Below, one piece after another: positions 26,128 through 34,115 of a stretch of DNA of 64,000 bases; the stretch's first letter is position 1; each line of letters starts with the position of its first letter. The DNA is taken from assembly GCA_000961845.1 (NCBI GenBank), contig LADZ01000060.1, positions 1-64,000 on the forward strand, in the 5' to 3' direction. A program made the translations under genes and the position numbers. Below the pieces are notes generated by a model. It made no database searches and was not told the origin of the DNA. It saw only the letters and a list, made by a program, of their open reading frames with translations. Source of the stretch: Flavobacteriales bacterium BRH_c54. Its GTDB lineage: Bacteria > Bacteroidota > Bacteroidia > Flavobacteriales_E > Vicingaceae.

Positions 26128-27699
26128 TTACACATTATCCACATTGTAATGCAAGCCTACGTTATTTTTTCTCCCTGAAGCTGCTTTAGTAACCAAATAA
26201 GCAATGCTTCTTAAGTTTCTCAATTCGCAAATAGCAACACTTAATTTAGAGCTCTCATACAACTTTTCTGATTCATCATATATCAATTTCAATCTATTTA
26301 AAGCTCTTTGCAAACGCTCATCAGAACGAACAATACCGACATAATTACTCAATATGGTTTGTAGTTCTTTTTTGGTTTGTTCTACTAAAAAATGTTCATT
26401 AAATATGGTGGTTCCTTCATCATTCCATTCGGGAATACTTTCCTGAAATTCAACATTTTCAACTTGTTCAACACTATCTAAAAAAGCATTATGAGAATAA
26501 ACTAATGCTTCAATTAACGAATTAGAAGCCAAACGATTTGCCCCGTGTAACCCCGTAAAAGCACATTCTCCTGAAGCATATAGGTTAGTAATAGAAGTCC
26601 TTGCGTTAGTATCCACTTCAATTCCTCCACACAAATAATGAGCTGCCGGAACAACAGGAATATAGTCTTTTGAGATGTCTAAACCAATTTCTACACATTT
26701 ATTGTAAATGGTAGGAAAATGAGCAATGAAAGAAGTTTTATCAATATGAGAAACATCCAACAACATGTTGGTAGTTCCGTGTTTTTTCATTTCCGCATCT
26801 ATGGCTCGAGCAACAACATCTCTTGGAGCTAAGTCTTTTCTTTTATCATACTGCTCCATAAAGGCTTCGTTGTTATGATTTCTCAATATCCCTCCTGCTC
26901 CACGCACTGCTTCAGAAATTAAAAATGAAGGCGACACATTAGGTTGATACAATGCTGTAGGATGAAACTGAACAAACTCCATGTTTTTAATAATAGCTTT
27001 TGCTCGATATGCCATAGCGATTCCGTCTCCCGTTGCCACTTTTGGGTTGGTAGTGTTTAAATAAGCCTGACCAATTCCTCCCGCTGCCAACAAGGTAATT
27101 TTAGATTTCAATACTTTTATTTCTCCCGTTCTGCGATTTAGAACATACACTCCAAAACACTTTTTGTTGGATGTTGCTCGTGTAACTTTTTCACCCAAAT
27201 GATGCTGTGTAATTAAATCTATGGCAAAATGATGGTTTAAAACCGTAATATAAGGGTGGTTGAAAACTTTATTAAGTAAAGCTCTCTCTATTTCGTTACC
27301 TGTAAAGTCTTTAAAATGTAAAATTCTATTGTCAGAATGTCCACCTTCTTTGGCTAAATCATAATCCCCTTGAATAGTTTTGTCAAAATTAGTACCCCAA
27401 TCTATTAATTCCTTAATTCTTTCTGGAGCTTGTTCCACTACCATTTTAACAACAGCTTCATCACACAAACCATCTCCGGCAATTAAGGTATCTTTAATAT
27501 GGTTTTCAAAACTATCTGATGATTTGGTTACCGATGCAATTCCCCCTTGAGCATACTTGGTATTGCTTTCGTCTTCGTCAACTTTGGTAATGATGGTAAT
27601 GGAAACAACTTGATTTTTTTGATAAAAATAATCAGCAAGTTTATATGCATAACTTAAACCCGCTATACCCGAACCAATTATTAAAAAATCTGTTTTCAT
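26128..27699 (-). CDS. nadB: L-aspartate oxidase
   Basis: 523 residues, full length. The FAD dinucleotide site is GSGIAGLSYAYKLA at the N-terminus; the succinate-dehydrogenase-like region has KYAQGGIASV, HSDNRILHF, EFVQFHPTALY, ISEAVRGAGG and the late flavin site GANRLASNSLIEALVYS. It oxidises aspartate to iminoaspartate, the first step of de novo NAD synthesis; the partner NadA is not in the window. The gene is preceded by a leader of about 111 bases that shares its architecture with the leader of gap, including a possible hairpin over the start codon. Confidence 0.95.
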   Translation of the reverse strand: MKTDFLIIGSGIAGLSYAYKLADYFYQKNQVVSITIITKVDEDESNTKYAQGGIASVTKSSDSFENHIKDTLIAGDGLCDEAVVKMVVEQAPERIKELIDWGTNFDKTIQGDYDLAKEGGHSDNRILHFKDFTGNEIERALLNKVFNHPYITVLNHHFAIDLITQHHLGEKVTRATSNKKCFGVYVLNRRTGEIKVLKSKITLLAAGGIGQAYLNTTNPKVATGDGIAMAYRAKAIIKNMEFVQFHPTALYQPNVSPSFLISEAVRGAGGILRNHNNEAFMEQYDKRKDLAPRDVVARAIDAEMKKHGTTNMLLDVSHIDKTSFIAHFPTIYNKCVEIGLDISKDYIPVVPAAHYLCGGIEVDTNARTSITNLYASGECAFTGLHGANRLASNSLIEALVYSHNAFLDSVEQVENVEFQESIPEWNDEGTTIFNEHFLVEQTKKELQTILSNYVGIVRSDERLQRALNRLKLIYDESEKLYESSKLSVAICELRNLRSIAYLVTKAASGRKNNVGLHYNVDNV

Positions 27700-27779
27700 G
27701 TGTTTATTTTTATTGTTTTTTTATTAGACACATGTAACTCCTCTTTAATAATCATTCCACTATGTATAAGAGTTTTCAC
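27696..27779 (-). other. Possible 27-codon upstream ORF overlapping the nadB start
   Basis: A GTG at 27779 opens a frame (MKTLIHSGMIIKEELHV, then Lys/Asn/Thr-rich) whose stop TGA overlaps the nadB ATG as ATGA. That junction is typical of translational coupling. The corresponding gap leader holds an 11-codon ORF (MKRAMKNFFNI) instead, so the peptide is not conserved and this may be chance. Confidence 0.25.
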
Positions 27780-27793
27780 TTATAGTCGTTTCA
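27700..27793 (-). promoter_or_regulatory. nadB leader, homologous to the gap leader
   Basis: Reading toward nadB: TGAAACGA at 27793-27786, AATGATTAT at 27756-27748, GAGTT at 27740-27736, CATGTGT at 27734-27728 and ACACATG over the start codon. CATGTGT can pair with ACACATG for seven base pairs across an A-rich loop of about 24 bases, hiding the start codon. The gap leader has the same blocks, with GAGTT and CATGTG at exactly the same distances (37-41 and 30-35 bases upstream). Two tiny ORFs lie in it. No known RNA family is recognised. Confidence 0.6.
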
Positions 27794-27813
27794 AAAGTAA
27801 AATTTGATTACAA

Positions 27814-27863
27814 CAAATATAGGTCTTTTGCCTGCAAATTTACTTAGAACTAATGAAATCAAC
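27814..27863 (-). promoter_or_regulatory. Promoter region of nadB
   Basis: Two perfect -7 boxes on the minus strand: TATATTTG at 27821-27814, at the same distance from nadB (115-122 bases) as the TAATTTTG box is from gap, and TAAATTTG at 27842-27835 preceded by GTTG at 17 bases. Which is used cannot be decided by eye. Confidence 0.45.
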
Positions 27864-27968
27864 ATGATAAAAAACATAGTACTAAAAAATTATTCAGAAA
27901 AAAAGGTAAGTAAAATGACATTTTATTGTAACTGTTCGTAAAAAAACAAGTAAAATAGGCAACATTTA

Positions 27969-27999
27969 TTAGTCAAGATTTTTATATGTAATAAATTTG
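27969..27999 (+). promoter_or_regulatory. Promoter of the 28036 lipoprotein gene
   Basis: TTAG (one mismatch) at 27969-27972, 19 bases, then a perfect TAAATTTG at 27992-27999. Predicted transcript start near 28003, about 33 bases before the ATG. Confidence 0.5.
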
Positions 28000-28035
28000 A
28001 TTAATTTTATGCCTTAGAACTAATTTCTAAAAAGA

Positions 28036-28227
28036 ATGAAAAAATCATTATATAGCAAAGTATTAGCGCTTATCTTTATGGCTAGCATGTTTTCTTTGCC
28101 TATGTCTTTTCAATCTTGCAATTCTGGTCCAAAATACCAAAAACCTCGTAATGGTGGAGCAAAAGTAAATTCGTCAGGACATGTAGGCAACAGAAAGCAC
28201 AGAAACAGACACGTTTGGGGAAAATAA
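28036..28227 (+). CDS. Small basic lipoprotein
   Basis: 63 residues. A signal of about 27 residues ends in SFQSCN, giving a lipidated cysteine, and leaves a mature peptide of about 36 residues very rich in Lys, Arg, His, Gly and Asn (GGAKVNSSGHVGNRKHRNRH). Small lipid-anchored basic peptides of this shape are common in Bacteroidota and have no known function. It has its own promoter and lies between nadB and gap, converging with gap. Confidence 0.68.
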   Translation: MKKSLYSKVLALIFMASMFSLPMSFQSCNSGPKYQKPRNGGAKVNSSGHVGNRKHRNRHVWGK

Positions 28228-28245
28228 ATAATTAATAAGTTATAG

Positions 28246-29232
28246 TTATACTCTATTAATTAAATCAACTAATCTATTTGAGTAACCTGCTTCATTATCG
28301 TACCAACCTACTACACGTACTAAGTTTCCGGTAATAGATGTCAAGTCAGCATCAAATATACAGGAGTGACTATTTCCTATAATATCTGAAGAAACCAACT
28401 CATCAGTAGTGTACTCCAAAATATTTTTCATACCATTTTGAGCTGCCTCAAGAAAAGCTTTATTTACTGTCGTTACATCTACATCTGTTGAAAGTTGTGC
28501 ACAAACATCTATTAAAGAGCCATCCGGAACTGGAACTCTTACTGCATATCCGGCAGTTTTTCCTTTTAAATCTGGGAATATTTTAACGATAGCTTTTGCC
28601 GCTCCTGTTGATGTTGGAATAATTGACAAAGCCCCTGCTCTTGCTCTTCTTAAATCTCTATGAGGAGCATCATGCAGACGTTGATCATTGGTATACGAAT
28701 GAACGGTTGCTATTTGTACTTGTTCAATACCAAAATTATCTTTTAGTATTTTAATCATAGGTGCTACTGCATTGGTAGTACACGATGCATTAGAAATAAT
28801 CGTATCCGTAGGGTCAATTAAATCATCATTAATTCCTATAACGATGGTTTTAATGTCATCACTTTTTGCGGGAGCAGACAAGATTACTTTCTTAGCTCCT
28901 GCGATAATATGCTTGTTGACTAATTCTCTTGTCAAGAAAATTCCTGTACATTCAATTACCATATCAATGTCAAGCGATTTCCATGGCAAATTTTCAGGAG
29001 ATTTCTCACTAAAAACAAGTACTTTTTTACCATTAATAATTAACGCATCATCAGTATAATCAACCGTTCCTTCAAAATGCCTATGAACAGAGTCATATTT
29101 TAAAAGATGTGCTAATGTTTTGCTATCAGCCAAATCATTTATTGCAACCAATTCTATTTGGTTGTTAGTTTGAACTAATCGGGTAAGAACTTTTCCTATT
29201 CTTCCAAAACCATTAATGGCAATTCGTTTCAT
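28246..29232 (-). CDS. gap: Glyceraldehyde-3-phosphate dehydrogenase
   Basis: 328 residues. The NAD-binding start INGFGRIGKVLTR, the catalytic Cys151 in SNASCTTNAVAP, His178 in VHSYTNDQ and the substrate loop HRDLRRARAGALSIIP are all present. It oxidises and phosphorylates glyceraldehyde 3-phosphate with NAD+ in glycolysis and can run backwards in gluconeogenesis. The PEP carboxykinase gene lies two genes upstream on the same strand, but a terminator and a separate promoter intervene. Its leader is homologous to that of nadB. A second GAPDH elsewhere in the genome is possible. Confidence 0.95.
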   Translation of the reverse strand: MKRIAINGFGRIGKVLTRLVQTNNQIELVAINDLADSKTLAHLLKYDSVHRHFEGTVDYTDDALIINGKKVLVFSEKSPENLPWKSLDIDMVIECTGIFLTRELVNKHIIAGAKKVILSAPAKSDDIKTIVIGINDDLIDPTDTIISNASCTTNAVAPMIKILKDNFGIEQVQIATVHSYTNDQRLHDAPHRDLRRARAGALSIIPTSTGAAKAIVKIFPDLKGKTAGYAVRVPVPDGSLIDVCAQLSTDVDVTTVNKAFLEAAQNGMKNILEYTTDELVSSDIIGNSHSCIFDADLTSITGNLVRVVGWYDNEAGYSNRLVDLINRV

Positions 29233-29323
29233 GTGTATATCTATTATTTTATTAAATCTGTCACATGGAACTCACTATAATCATTTCCTTATATGTTAAA
29301 GAAATTCTTCATGGCTCGTTTCA
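29233..29323 (-). promoter_or_regulatory. gap leader, homologous to the nadB leader
   Basis: Toward gap: TGAAACGA at 29323-29316, AATGATTAT at 29285-29277, GAGTT at 29273-29269, CATGTG at 29267-29262 and CACATG over the start codon. CATGTG pairs with CACATG (six base pairs, A-rich loop of about 26 bases), as in nadB. GAGTT and CATGTG lie at exactly the nadB distances. An 11-codon ORF (29324-29289, MKRAMKNFFNI) lies in the upstream part. Confidence 0.6.
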
Positions 29324-29346
29324 TATGTATACTTTTTATTCATTAA

Positions 29347-29354
29347 CAAAATTA
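29347..29354 (-). promoter_or_regulatory. -7 promoter box of gap
   Basis: A perfect TAATTTTG on the minus strand, 115-122 bases before the start codon, identical in distance to the TATATTTG box of nadB. No clear TTTG lies 17-21 bases upstream. Predicted leader about 111 bases. Confidence 0.45.
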
Positions 29355-29415
29355 GACATTTAAGCATTGCGTTAACTGATTATATTTAGAAGAAATCTAA
29401 AAAAAATTTAAGCAA

Positions 29416-29453
29416 AAAAAAAGAGGCTGAATTAAAATTCAGCCTCTTTTTTT
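29416..29453 (-). terminator. Bidirectional terminator after rpsT
   Basis: A perfect 17-base-pair hairpin with loop TAAA: AAAAAAAGAGGCTGAAT pairs with ATTCAGCCTCTTTTTTT. A run of T follows on both strands. It lies 35 bases after the rpsT stop and isolates gap from rpsT. Confidence 0.9.
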
Positions 29454-29487
29454 AACCTTTACTATTTATTCAATGAATAAATAAAAA

Positions 29488-29742
29488 TTATTTTAGTTTA
29501 GCAACATGCTTAGTCAATTTAGACTTAAGGTTTGATGCTTTGTTTTTATGAATAATGTTTTTCTTAGCTAACTTATCTAACATAGAAGCTACTTTTGGAA
29601 GCAATTCTGATGCTTCTTTTTTGCTTGTTGAGTTTCTTAAATCTCTAACTGCATTACGAGTAGTCTTATGTTGATACTTATTACGTAATGTTCTCGTTGC
29701 CGTCTGTCTTATTCTTTTTAATGCCGACTTATGATTAGCCAT
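29488..29742 (-). CDS. rpsT: 30S ribosomal protein S20
   Basis: 84 residues, the usual size. It starts [21 protein letters not shown] and is rich in Lys/Arg with three long helices, ending in [15 protein letters not shown]20 binds 16S rRNA early in assembly of the small subunit. It is a single-gene unit with a strong terminator downstream. Confidence 0.96.
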   Translation of the reverse strand: MANHKSALKRIRQTATRTLRNKYQHKTTRNAVRDLRNSTSKKEASELLPKVASMLDKLAKKNIIHKNKASNLKSKLTKHVAKLK

Positions 29743-29844
29743 AATATTCTTTTTGTTATTTGTTAATTTTTTTGAGGCTGCAAATATAATATTATTTTTA
29801 ATATTTACACTTTACAAACTCATTTTTTTATTTTTCTTAAAATT

Positions 29845-31458
29845 TTAAGCATTCACGCTAACTTTTGGCGATGCAGCCATAATTTCATCATTAGCATAAT
29901 CAGCAAATTTTTCAAAGTTTTTAACGAAAGCTCCTGCCAATTCATTTGCTTTTTGGTCGTAAGCTGCTTTGTCTTGCCAAGTATTTCTTGGATTAAGAAT
30001 TTCTGTAGGAACATTTTCACAAGATGTTGGCATTGCCAATCCAAAAACTGGATGATTTTCATAAGTAACTTCATTCAACTTACCTGTAAGGGCAGCTGTA
30101 ATCATCGCTCTTGTGTATCTTAATTTAATACGCTCTCCTGTTCCATAAGCTCCACCAGACCATCCTGTATTAATTAACCAAACATTTACATTATGTTTTC
30201 TCATTTTTTCACCAAGCATTTCAGCATATTTTGTTGGATGCAAAGGTAAAAATGGAGCTCCAAAGCAAGATGAGAAAGTAGTTTGTGGCTCTGTAACTCC
30301 TGCTTCAGTACCGGCAACTTTAGCGGTATAACCTGAAATAAATTGGTACATTGCTTGTCCCGGAGTTAATTTTGAGATTGGAGGCAACACACCAAACGCA
30401 TCTGCTGTTAAGAAGAAAATGTTATTTGGAGTTGTTCCTACCGATGGAACAGCGATGTTATTAATATGATGAATTGGGTAACTAACACGTGTATTTTCAG
30501 TTTTTGATTTGTCTTCAAAATCTACTTCTGTAGTTCCTTCGTAAAAATTAATGTTTTCTAATAATGCACCAAATTTAATTGCGTTAAAAATATCCGGTTC
30601 ATTTTCAGCAGAAAGGTTGATACATTTTGCATAGCACCCACCTTCAAAATTAAATACACCTTCGTCAGTCCAACCATGTTCATCATCTCCAATTAATCTT
30701 CTGTTAGGATCTGATGATAAAGTAGTTTTTCCTGTTCCTGATAAACCAAAGAAAACTGAAGTATCTCCAGCTTCGCCAATATTAGCCGAACAGTGCATTG
30801 AAAGTACATTTTTTTGGTGAGGTAAAATAAAATTTAACGCAGAAAAAATTCCTTTTTTCATTTCTCCTGTATAACCTGTTCCACCAATCAAAATAATTTT
30901 TTTGGTAAAATTCATTACCGCAAAATTATGTTGTCTAGTTCCGTCAATTTCAGGGTCTGCCATAAAGCCAGGAGCTGCAATAATTGTCCATTCCGGAGTA
31001 AAGCTTAATACTTCCTCGTTAGTTGGTCTTAAAAACATATTATAAATAAACATGTTTGCCCAAGGAGTTTCAGTAACAGCTCTAATATTCATTCTGTATT
31101 TTGGGTCTGCACAAGCATAAGCATCTCTAACATAAACATCTTTACCTGAAAGGTAAGCTGTTACTCTGTTGTAAAGTGTATCAAACTTATCAGCATCGAA
31201 TTTAATATTAAAGTTTTCCCACCATACAGCATCTTTAGTAATGTCATCATAAACAATAAATCTGTCTTTTGGAGATCGACCTGTAAATTCGCCTGTATCA
31301 ACAGCCAAAGCTCCAGAGTTTGCCAATTCTCCTTCTCCTCTAATAATTGTTTCTTCAACCAATTGAGATGGTTCTAAATTCCATAGAGCAGACGCTACAT
31401 TTCCTAATCCTAATGATTTTAATGAAGCATTTTCTGCTTTTATTCCAAATTCATTCAT
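29845..31458 (-). CDS. pckA: Phosphoenolpyruvate carboxykinase (ATP)
   Basis: 537 residues, full length. The kinase loop GLSGTGKTTLSSDPNR, metal-binding LIGDDEHGW, NFEGGCYAKCINL and the N-terminal DTGEFTGRSPKDRF identify the ATP-dependent form. It interconverts oxaloacetate plus ATP and phosphoenolpyruvate plus CO2; in Bacteroidota it serves gluconeogenesis or CO2 fixation depending on the carbon source. It shares strand with gap two genes downstream. Confidence 0.96.
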   Translation of the reverse strand: MNEFGIKAENASLKSLGLGNVASALWNLEPSQLVEETIIRGEGELANSGALAVDTGEFTGRSPKDRFIVYDDITKDAVWWENFNIKFDADKFDTLYNRVTAYLSGKDVYVRDAYACADPKYRMNIRAVTETPWANMFIYNMFLRPTNEEVLSFTPEWTIIAAPGFMADPEIDGTRQHNFAVMNFTKKIILIGGTGYTGEMKKGIFSALNFILPHQKNVLSMHCSANIGEAGDTSVFFGLSGTGKTTLSSDPNRRLIGDDEHGWTDEGVFNFEGGCYAKCINLSAENEPDIFNAIKFGALLENINFYEGTTEVDFEDKSKTENTRVSYPIHHINNIAVPSVGTTPNNIFFLTADAFGVLPPISKLTPGQAMYQFISGYTAKVAGTEAGVTEPQTTFSSCFGAPFLPLHPTKYAEMLGEKMRKHNVNVWLINTGWSGGAYGTGERIKLRYTRAMITAALTGKLNEVTYENHPVFGLAMPTSCENVPTEILNPRNTWQDKAAYDQKANELAGAFVKNFEKFADYANDEIMAASPKVSVNA

Positions 31459-31565
31459 AAAGTGTGATTTTGTTAGACTTTCTTTGATGTGTTTTAGATT
31501 CTATTTTTTTAATTAAAACAATAGAACAAAGGTCTGATAAGTTACTGAATTATCAAATAAAAAAC

Positions 31566-31994
31566 TTATCTTTTATGAACAGATGGTTGATTAAATGTAA
31601 TATTAGCCATATCAGTAGATTTTACTTCCTCTTCCATTGCAGCAACGAATTTCTTATGCACCTCTGTTGATAAGTTTTTCAACACAAAATTATAATCTTT
31701 CTCGCCTTCTCTTCCCCAACCCACTATTTCTGGTTGAATATCAGTTTTGTTCTCTTTATTAAACAATACAATTCTAGCATCCACTTTATCTTTTAACTCA
31801 TGATCAATTCCTTCTCCTTTACTAATAAAGCTTACAATCATATCATAAATTACTTTTTCCTGATTTACATCTCCTTTAGTAAGGTTGGTTGGTTTGGCTG
31901 TATCAGGTACTGGTTTAGTTGAATCCATAGCTTGTGATGAGTTTTTACAAGAAAATAAAAGAATTGATGCTACTATTATTAATACTGTTCTCAT
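31566..31994 (-). CDS. Lipoprotein of unknown function
   Basis: 142 residues. The lipobox is ILLFSCKN with cysteine at about 16. A Pro/Thr/Lys linker (TKPVPDTAKPTNLTKG) precedes a folded region of about 100 residues (YDMIVSFISKGEGIDHELKD, KKFVAAMEEEV). I recognise no family. It starts 11 bases after the M32 carboxypeptidase stop, so it is probably in that transcript. Confidence 0.65.
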   Translation of the reverse strand: MRTVLIIVASILLFSCKNSSQAMDSTKPVPDTAKPTNLTKGDVNQEKVIYDMIVSFISKGEGIDHELKDKVDARIVLFNKENKTDIQPEIVGWGREGEKDYNFVLKNLSTEVHKKFVAAMEEEVKSTDMANITFNQPSVHKR

Positions 31995-32005
31995 AATTGA
32001 TTGTT

Positions 32006-33523
32006 TTAATTGGTGATTAATTTTTCTGTTGCTTGTAAAGCATATAACTTTTCATATTTAGCTTTAGCATATTGCATAAAGTAAGTAAAGTTAAGCTTTT
32101 CTCCGGTAACTCTTTCGCACAATTCGCTTGCTGAATATAATCTTCCGTATTGATGAATATTAGTTCTTAACCAATCTAACAATTCCGTATAATTTCCTTG
32201 CTCAATCTTTTCTTCTAAATTTTCAATTTGCCCTTGGGCTTTATGAAAAAATTGTGCCGCATAAAAACTTCCTAATGAATAAGTCGGAAAATAGCCAAAA
32301 CTACCATGCGACCAATGAATATCTTGCAATACTCCCTTAGCATCTGATGGCACATCTATATTTAGATAGGCTTTATATTTTTCATTCCACACACGAGGCA
32401 AATCACTTACTTCAATATTTCCTAAAATCAATTCTTTTTCAATCTCGTAACGAATTAACACATGGAAATGGTACGTCAACTCATCGGCATTTGTTCTTAT
32501 AAACGAAGGCTTAACAATGTTCATGGCTTTGTAAAAATCTCCAACTGTATAATTCTTTAAATTATCCGGAAAAGTTTCTTGTAATTTCGGATAAAAATAT
32601 TTCCAAAAAGAAAGACTTCTACCTACATTATTTTCCCACAAACGAGATTGAGACTCATGCATTCCCAACGATAAATAAGTTCCCGCAGGAAGCCCGTAGT
32701 TTTCTACTTTCAATCCCTGCTCATACAAAGCATGTCCGCCTTCATGAATACTACTCCATAAAATCTCACTCAAATCTTCCTCACTAACTCTAGTGGTTAC
32801 TCTAGAATCTTCGGGACTAAAACTTGTTGAAAACGGATGTGACGAAATATCTTGTCTGCCCGCTTCAAAATCGTAACCCATTTTTTCTAAAACAAGCTCC
32901 GTAAATGCCAACTGTTTTTCTTTTGGATAATGTTGTCGCATTAAAGCATCTTCATTCTGAGGAGCATCAGCAATTTGTTTTACAAAATCTACCAGTTGAT
33001 TTTTTACGTCAGCAAATAAAACATCTAACTCCGCAACAGTAGTTTTCGGCTCATATAAATCAATTAATGCATCGTAAGGATGATTTTCATACCCCAACAA
33101 CTCACACTCTTCTCTTTTCAACTTTACTAACTTTTCTAAATAAGGTTCAAAAAGTTTAAAATCATCTTCTTTTTTGGCTTTGTTCCATGCCTGAAAAGCT
33201 TGCGAAACAGTTTTACTCATTTCCTGAACAAAAGCAGTTGTATATTTATTGTTCTTATCAAATTCTGTTAATGATTCTGAAACGTTTCTTTTTTGTTCAT
33301 CACTGAGAGAATTATCTTTAAGCAACTGCTGTAAGAGCTTCCCAAAGTCTTCTTGTGCACTTAATTCATGGTGGATTCCCGCTAAAGTAGAAATTTGTTG
33401 AGCTCTTTTTTCTGCTCCTTTTGGTGGCATCATCACTTCCTGATCCCAACTTAAAACAGCAATACTATTTCCCACATCAGCTATTTTTGCCAAATGATTT
33501 ACATAATCTTCATAATTCTTCAT
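32006..33523 (-). CDS. M32-family metallocarboxypeptidase (Taq type)
   Basis: 505 residues, the full size of this family. The zinc-binding motif HEGGH is in SSIHEGGHALYEQG near 258-262, and DVPSDAKGVLQDIHWSHGSFGYFPTYSLG and IRTNADELTYHFHVLIRYEIE are the other hallmark regions. The enzyme removes C-terminal residues from peptides, is a homodimer and is cytoplasmic, in line with the lack of a signal peptide. The lipoprotein gene follows after 11 bases. Confidence 0.94.
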   Translation of the reverse strand: MKNYEDYVNHLAKIADVGNSIAVLSWDQEVMMPPKGAEKRAQQISTLAGIHHELSAQEDFGKLLQQLLKDNSLSDEQKRNVSESLTEFDKNNKYTTAFVQEMSKTVSQAFQAWNKAKKEDDFKLFEPYLEKLVKLKREECELLGYENHPYDALIDLYEPKTTVAELDVLFADVKNQLVDFVKQIADAPQNEDALMRQHYPKEKQLAFTELVLEKMGYDFEAGRQDISSHPFSTSFSPEDSRVTTRVSEEDLSEILWSSIHEGGHALYEQGLKVENYGLPAGTYLSLGMHESQSRLWENNVGRSLSFWKYFYPKLQETFPDNLKNYTVGDFYKAMNIVKPSFIRTNADELTYHFHVLIRYEIEKELILGNIEVSDLPRVWNEKYKAYLNIDVPSDAKGVLQDIHWSHGSFGYFPTYSLGSFYAAQFFHKAQGQIENLEEKIEQGNYTELLDWLRTNIHQYGRLYSASELCERVTGEKLNFTYFMQYAKAKYEKLYALQATEKLITN

Positions 33524-33718
33524 AAAAAATTCTTTTAAACAAAAGTAGCTATAATTATCTTTAAAGCCCTTTGTAAGCTTAACATTTTAACCTTAAAAAA
33601 TTTCTTTAGAAAACTCATAATGATTATAATTTGGTATATTTTGATTATGAATTATGGATTATTTTTTTTAGATTTGCTTGATTCTTAATTTAGTACTAAC
33701 GAAATAAAATTACAAGGT

Positions 33719-34030
33719 ATGGGAAAAGGTGATCTTAAAACAAAAAAAGGAAAAATTTTTGCAGGTAGCTACGGAAATACTCGAAAAAGAAAAAAATCTA
33801 ATAACCCTTTTGCAGCTATAGCTGCTGCTAAAAAGGCTGCTACTAAAAAAGCGGTAAAAGCGGAGGAAACAACTAAGGAAGAAAAGCCTAAAAAAGCTGT
33901 CGCTAAAAAAGCAACCGAGAAAAAAGCGACTACCAAAACTACTACAAAGAAGACTAATACAGCAAAAAAAGCTTCAACAAGCACTGCTGCTAAAAAAACT
34001 ACAACCAAAAAAGCTGCTGACAAAAAATAA
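33719..34030 (+). CDS. 30S ribosomal protein THX with a long Lys/Ala tail
   Basis: 103 residues. The first 27 (MGKGDLKTKKGKIFAGSYGN and the following Arg/Lys) are a THX/bS31 protein, which normally ends after about 25-45 residues and sits in the 16S head. The remaining 75 are almost only Lys, Ala and Thr (KKAATKKAVKAEETTKEEKP), like histone-H1-type or AlgP-like tails. The tail may bind rRNA or DNA. The complementary-strand ORF across it is a shadow of the repeats. A strong terminator follows. Confidence 0.85.
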   Translation: MGKGDLKTKKGKIFAGSYGNTRKRKKSNNPFAAIAAAKKAATKKAVKAEETTKEEKPKKAVAKKATEKKATTKTTTKKTNTAKKASTSTAAKKTTTKKAADKK

Positions 34031-34059
34031 TAACTGTCAACCAACTATAATTTAACTTT

Positions 34060-34095
34060 AAAAGACATTAATTTTGAAAATTAATGTCTTTTTTT
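34060..34095 (+). terminator. Rho-independent terminator after the THX gene
   Basis: AAAAGACATTAATTTT (34060-34075) is fully complementary to AAAATTAATGTCTTTT (34077-34092), followed by more T. It lies 30 bases after the THX stop and before the true start of the phosphorylase gene. Confidence 0.85.
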
Positions 34096-34115
34096 GTTTT
34101 CTAAAGCTTACCGAT

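Larger units (their letters stand above)
27700..28035. other. 336-base divergent region between nadB and a lipoprotein gene
   Basis: It holds the nadB leader and promoter boxes on the minus strand (27700-27863) and a promoter for the small lipoprotein gene on the plus strand (27969-27999). The middle, about 27865-27965, shows nothing I can name. Confidence 0.6.

Noticed and set aside
28228-28262. Possible terminator between the small lipoprotein and gap genes
   Set aside because: AATTAATA and TATTAATT are complementary across the gap, but the stem is only A/T pairs and has no T tract on either side, so I do not call it.
33611-33640. A third copy of the nadB/gap leader upstream of the THX gene
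   Set aside because: It shares only AATGATTAT and GAAAACTC with the leader, in a different order and without TGAAACGA, GAGTT or CATGTG, so it is probably chance in AT-rich DNA.
33769-34044. A 91-residue hydrophobic minus-strand ORF across the THX gene
   Set aside because: It is the complement of Lys/Ala-rich codons, which read as Phe/Leu/Val/Ala; no start context and it runs through the THX coding sequence.
34074-34115. Extended start of the nucleoside phosphorylase at a TTG
   Set aside because: The extension overlaps the THX terminator hairpin and encodes residues not seen in the family; the ATG at 34116 is in the right place.
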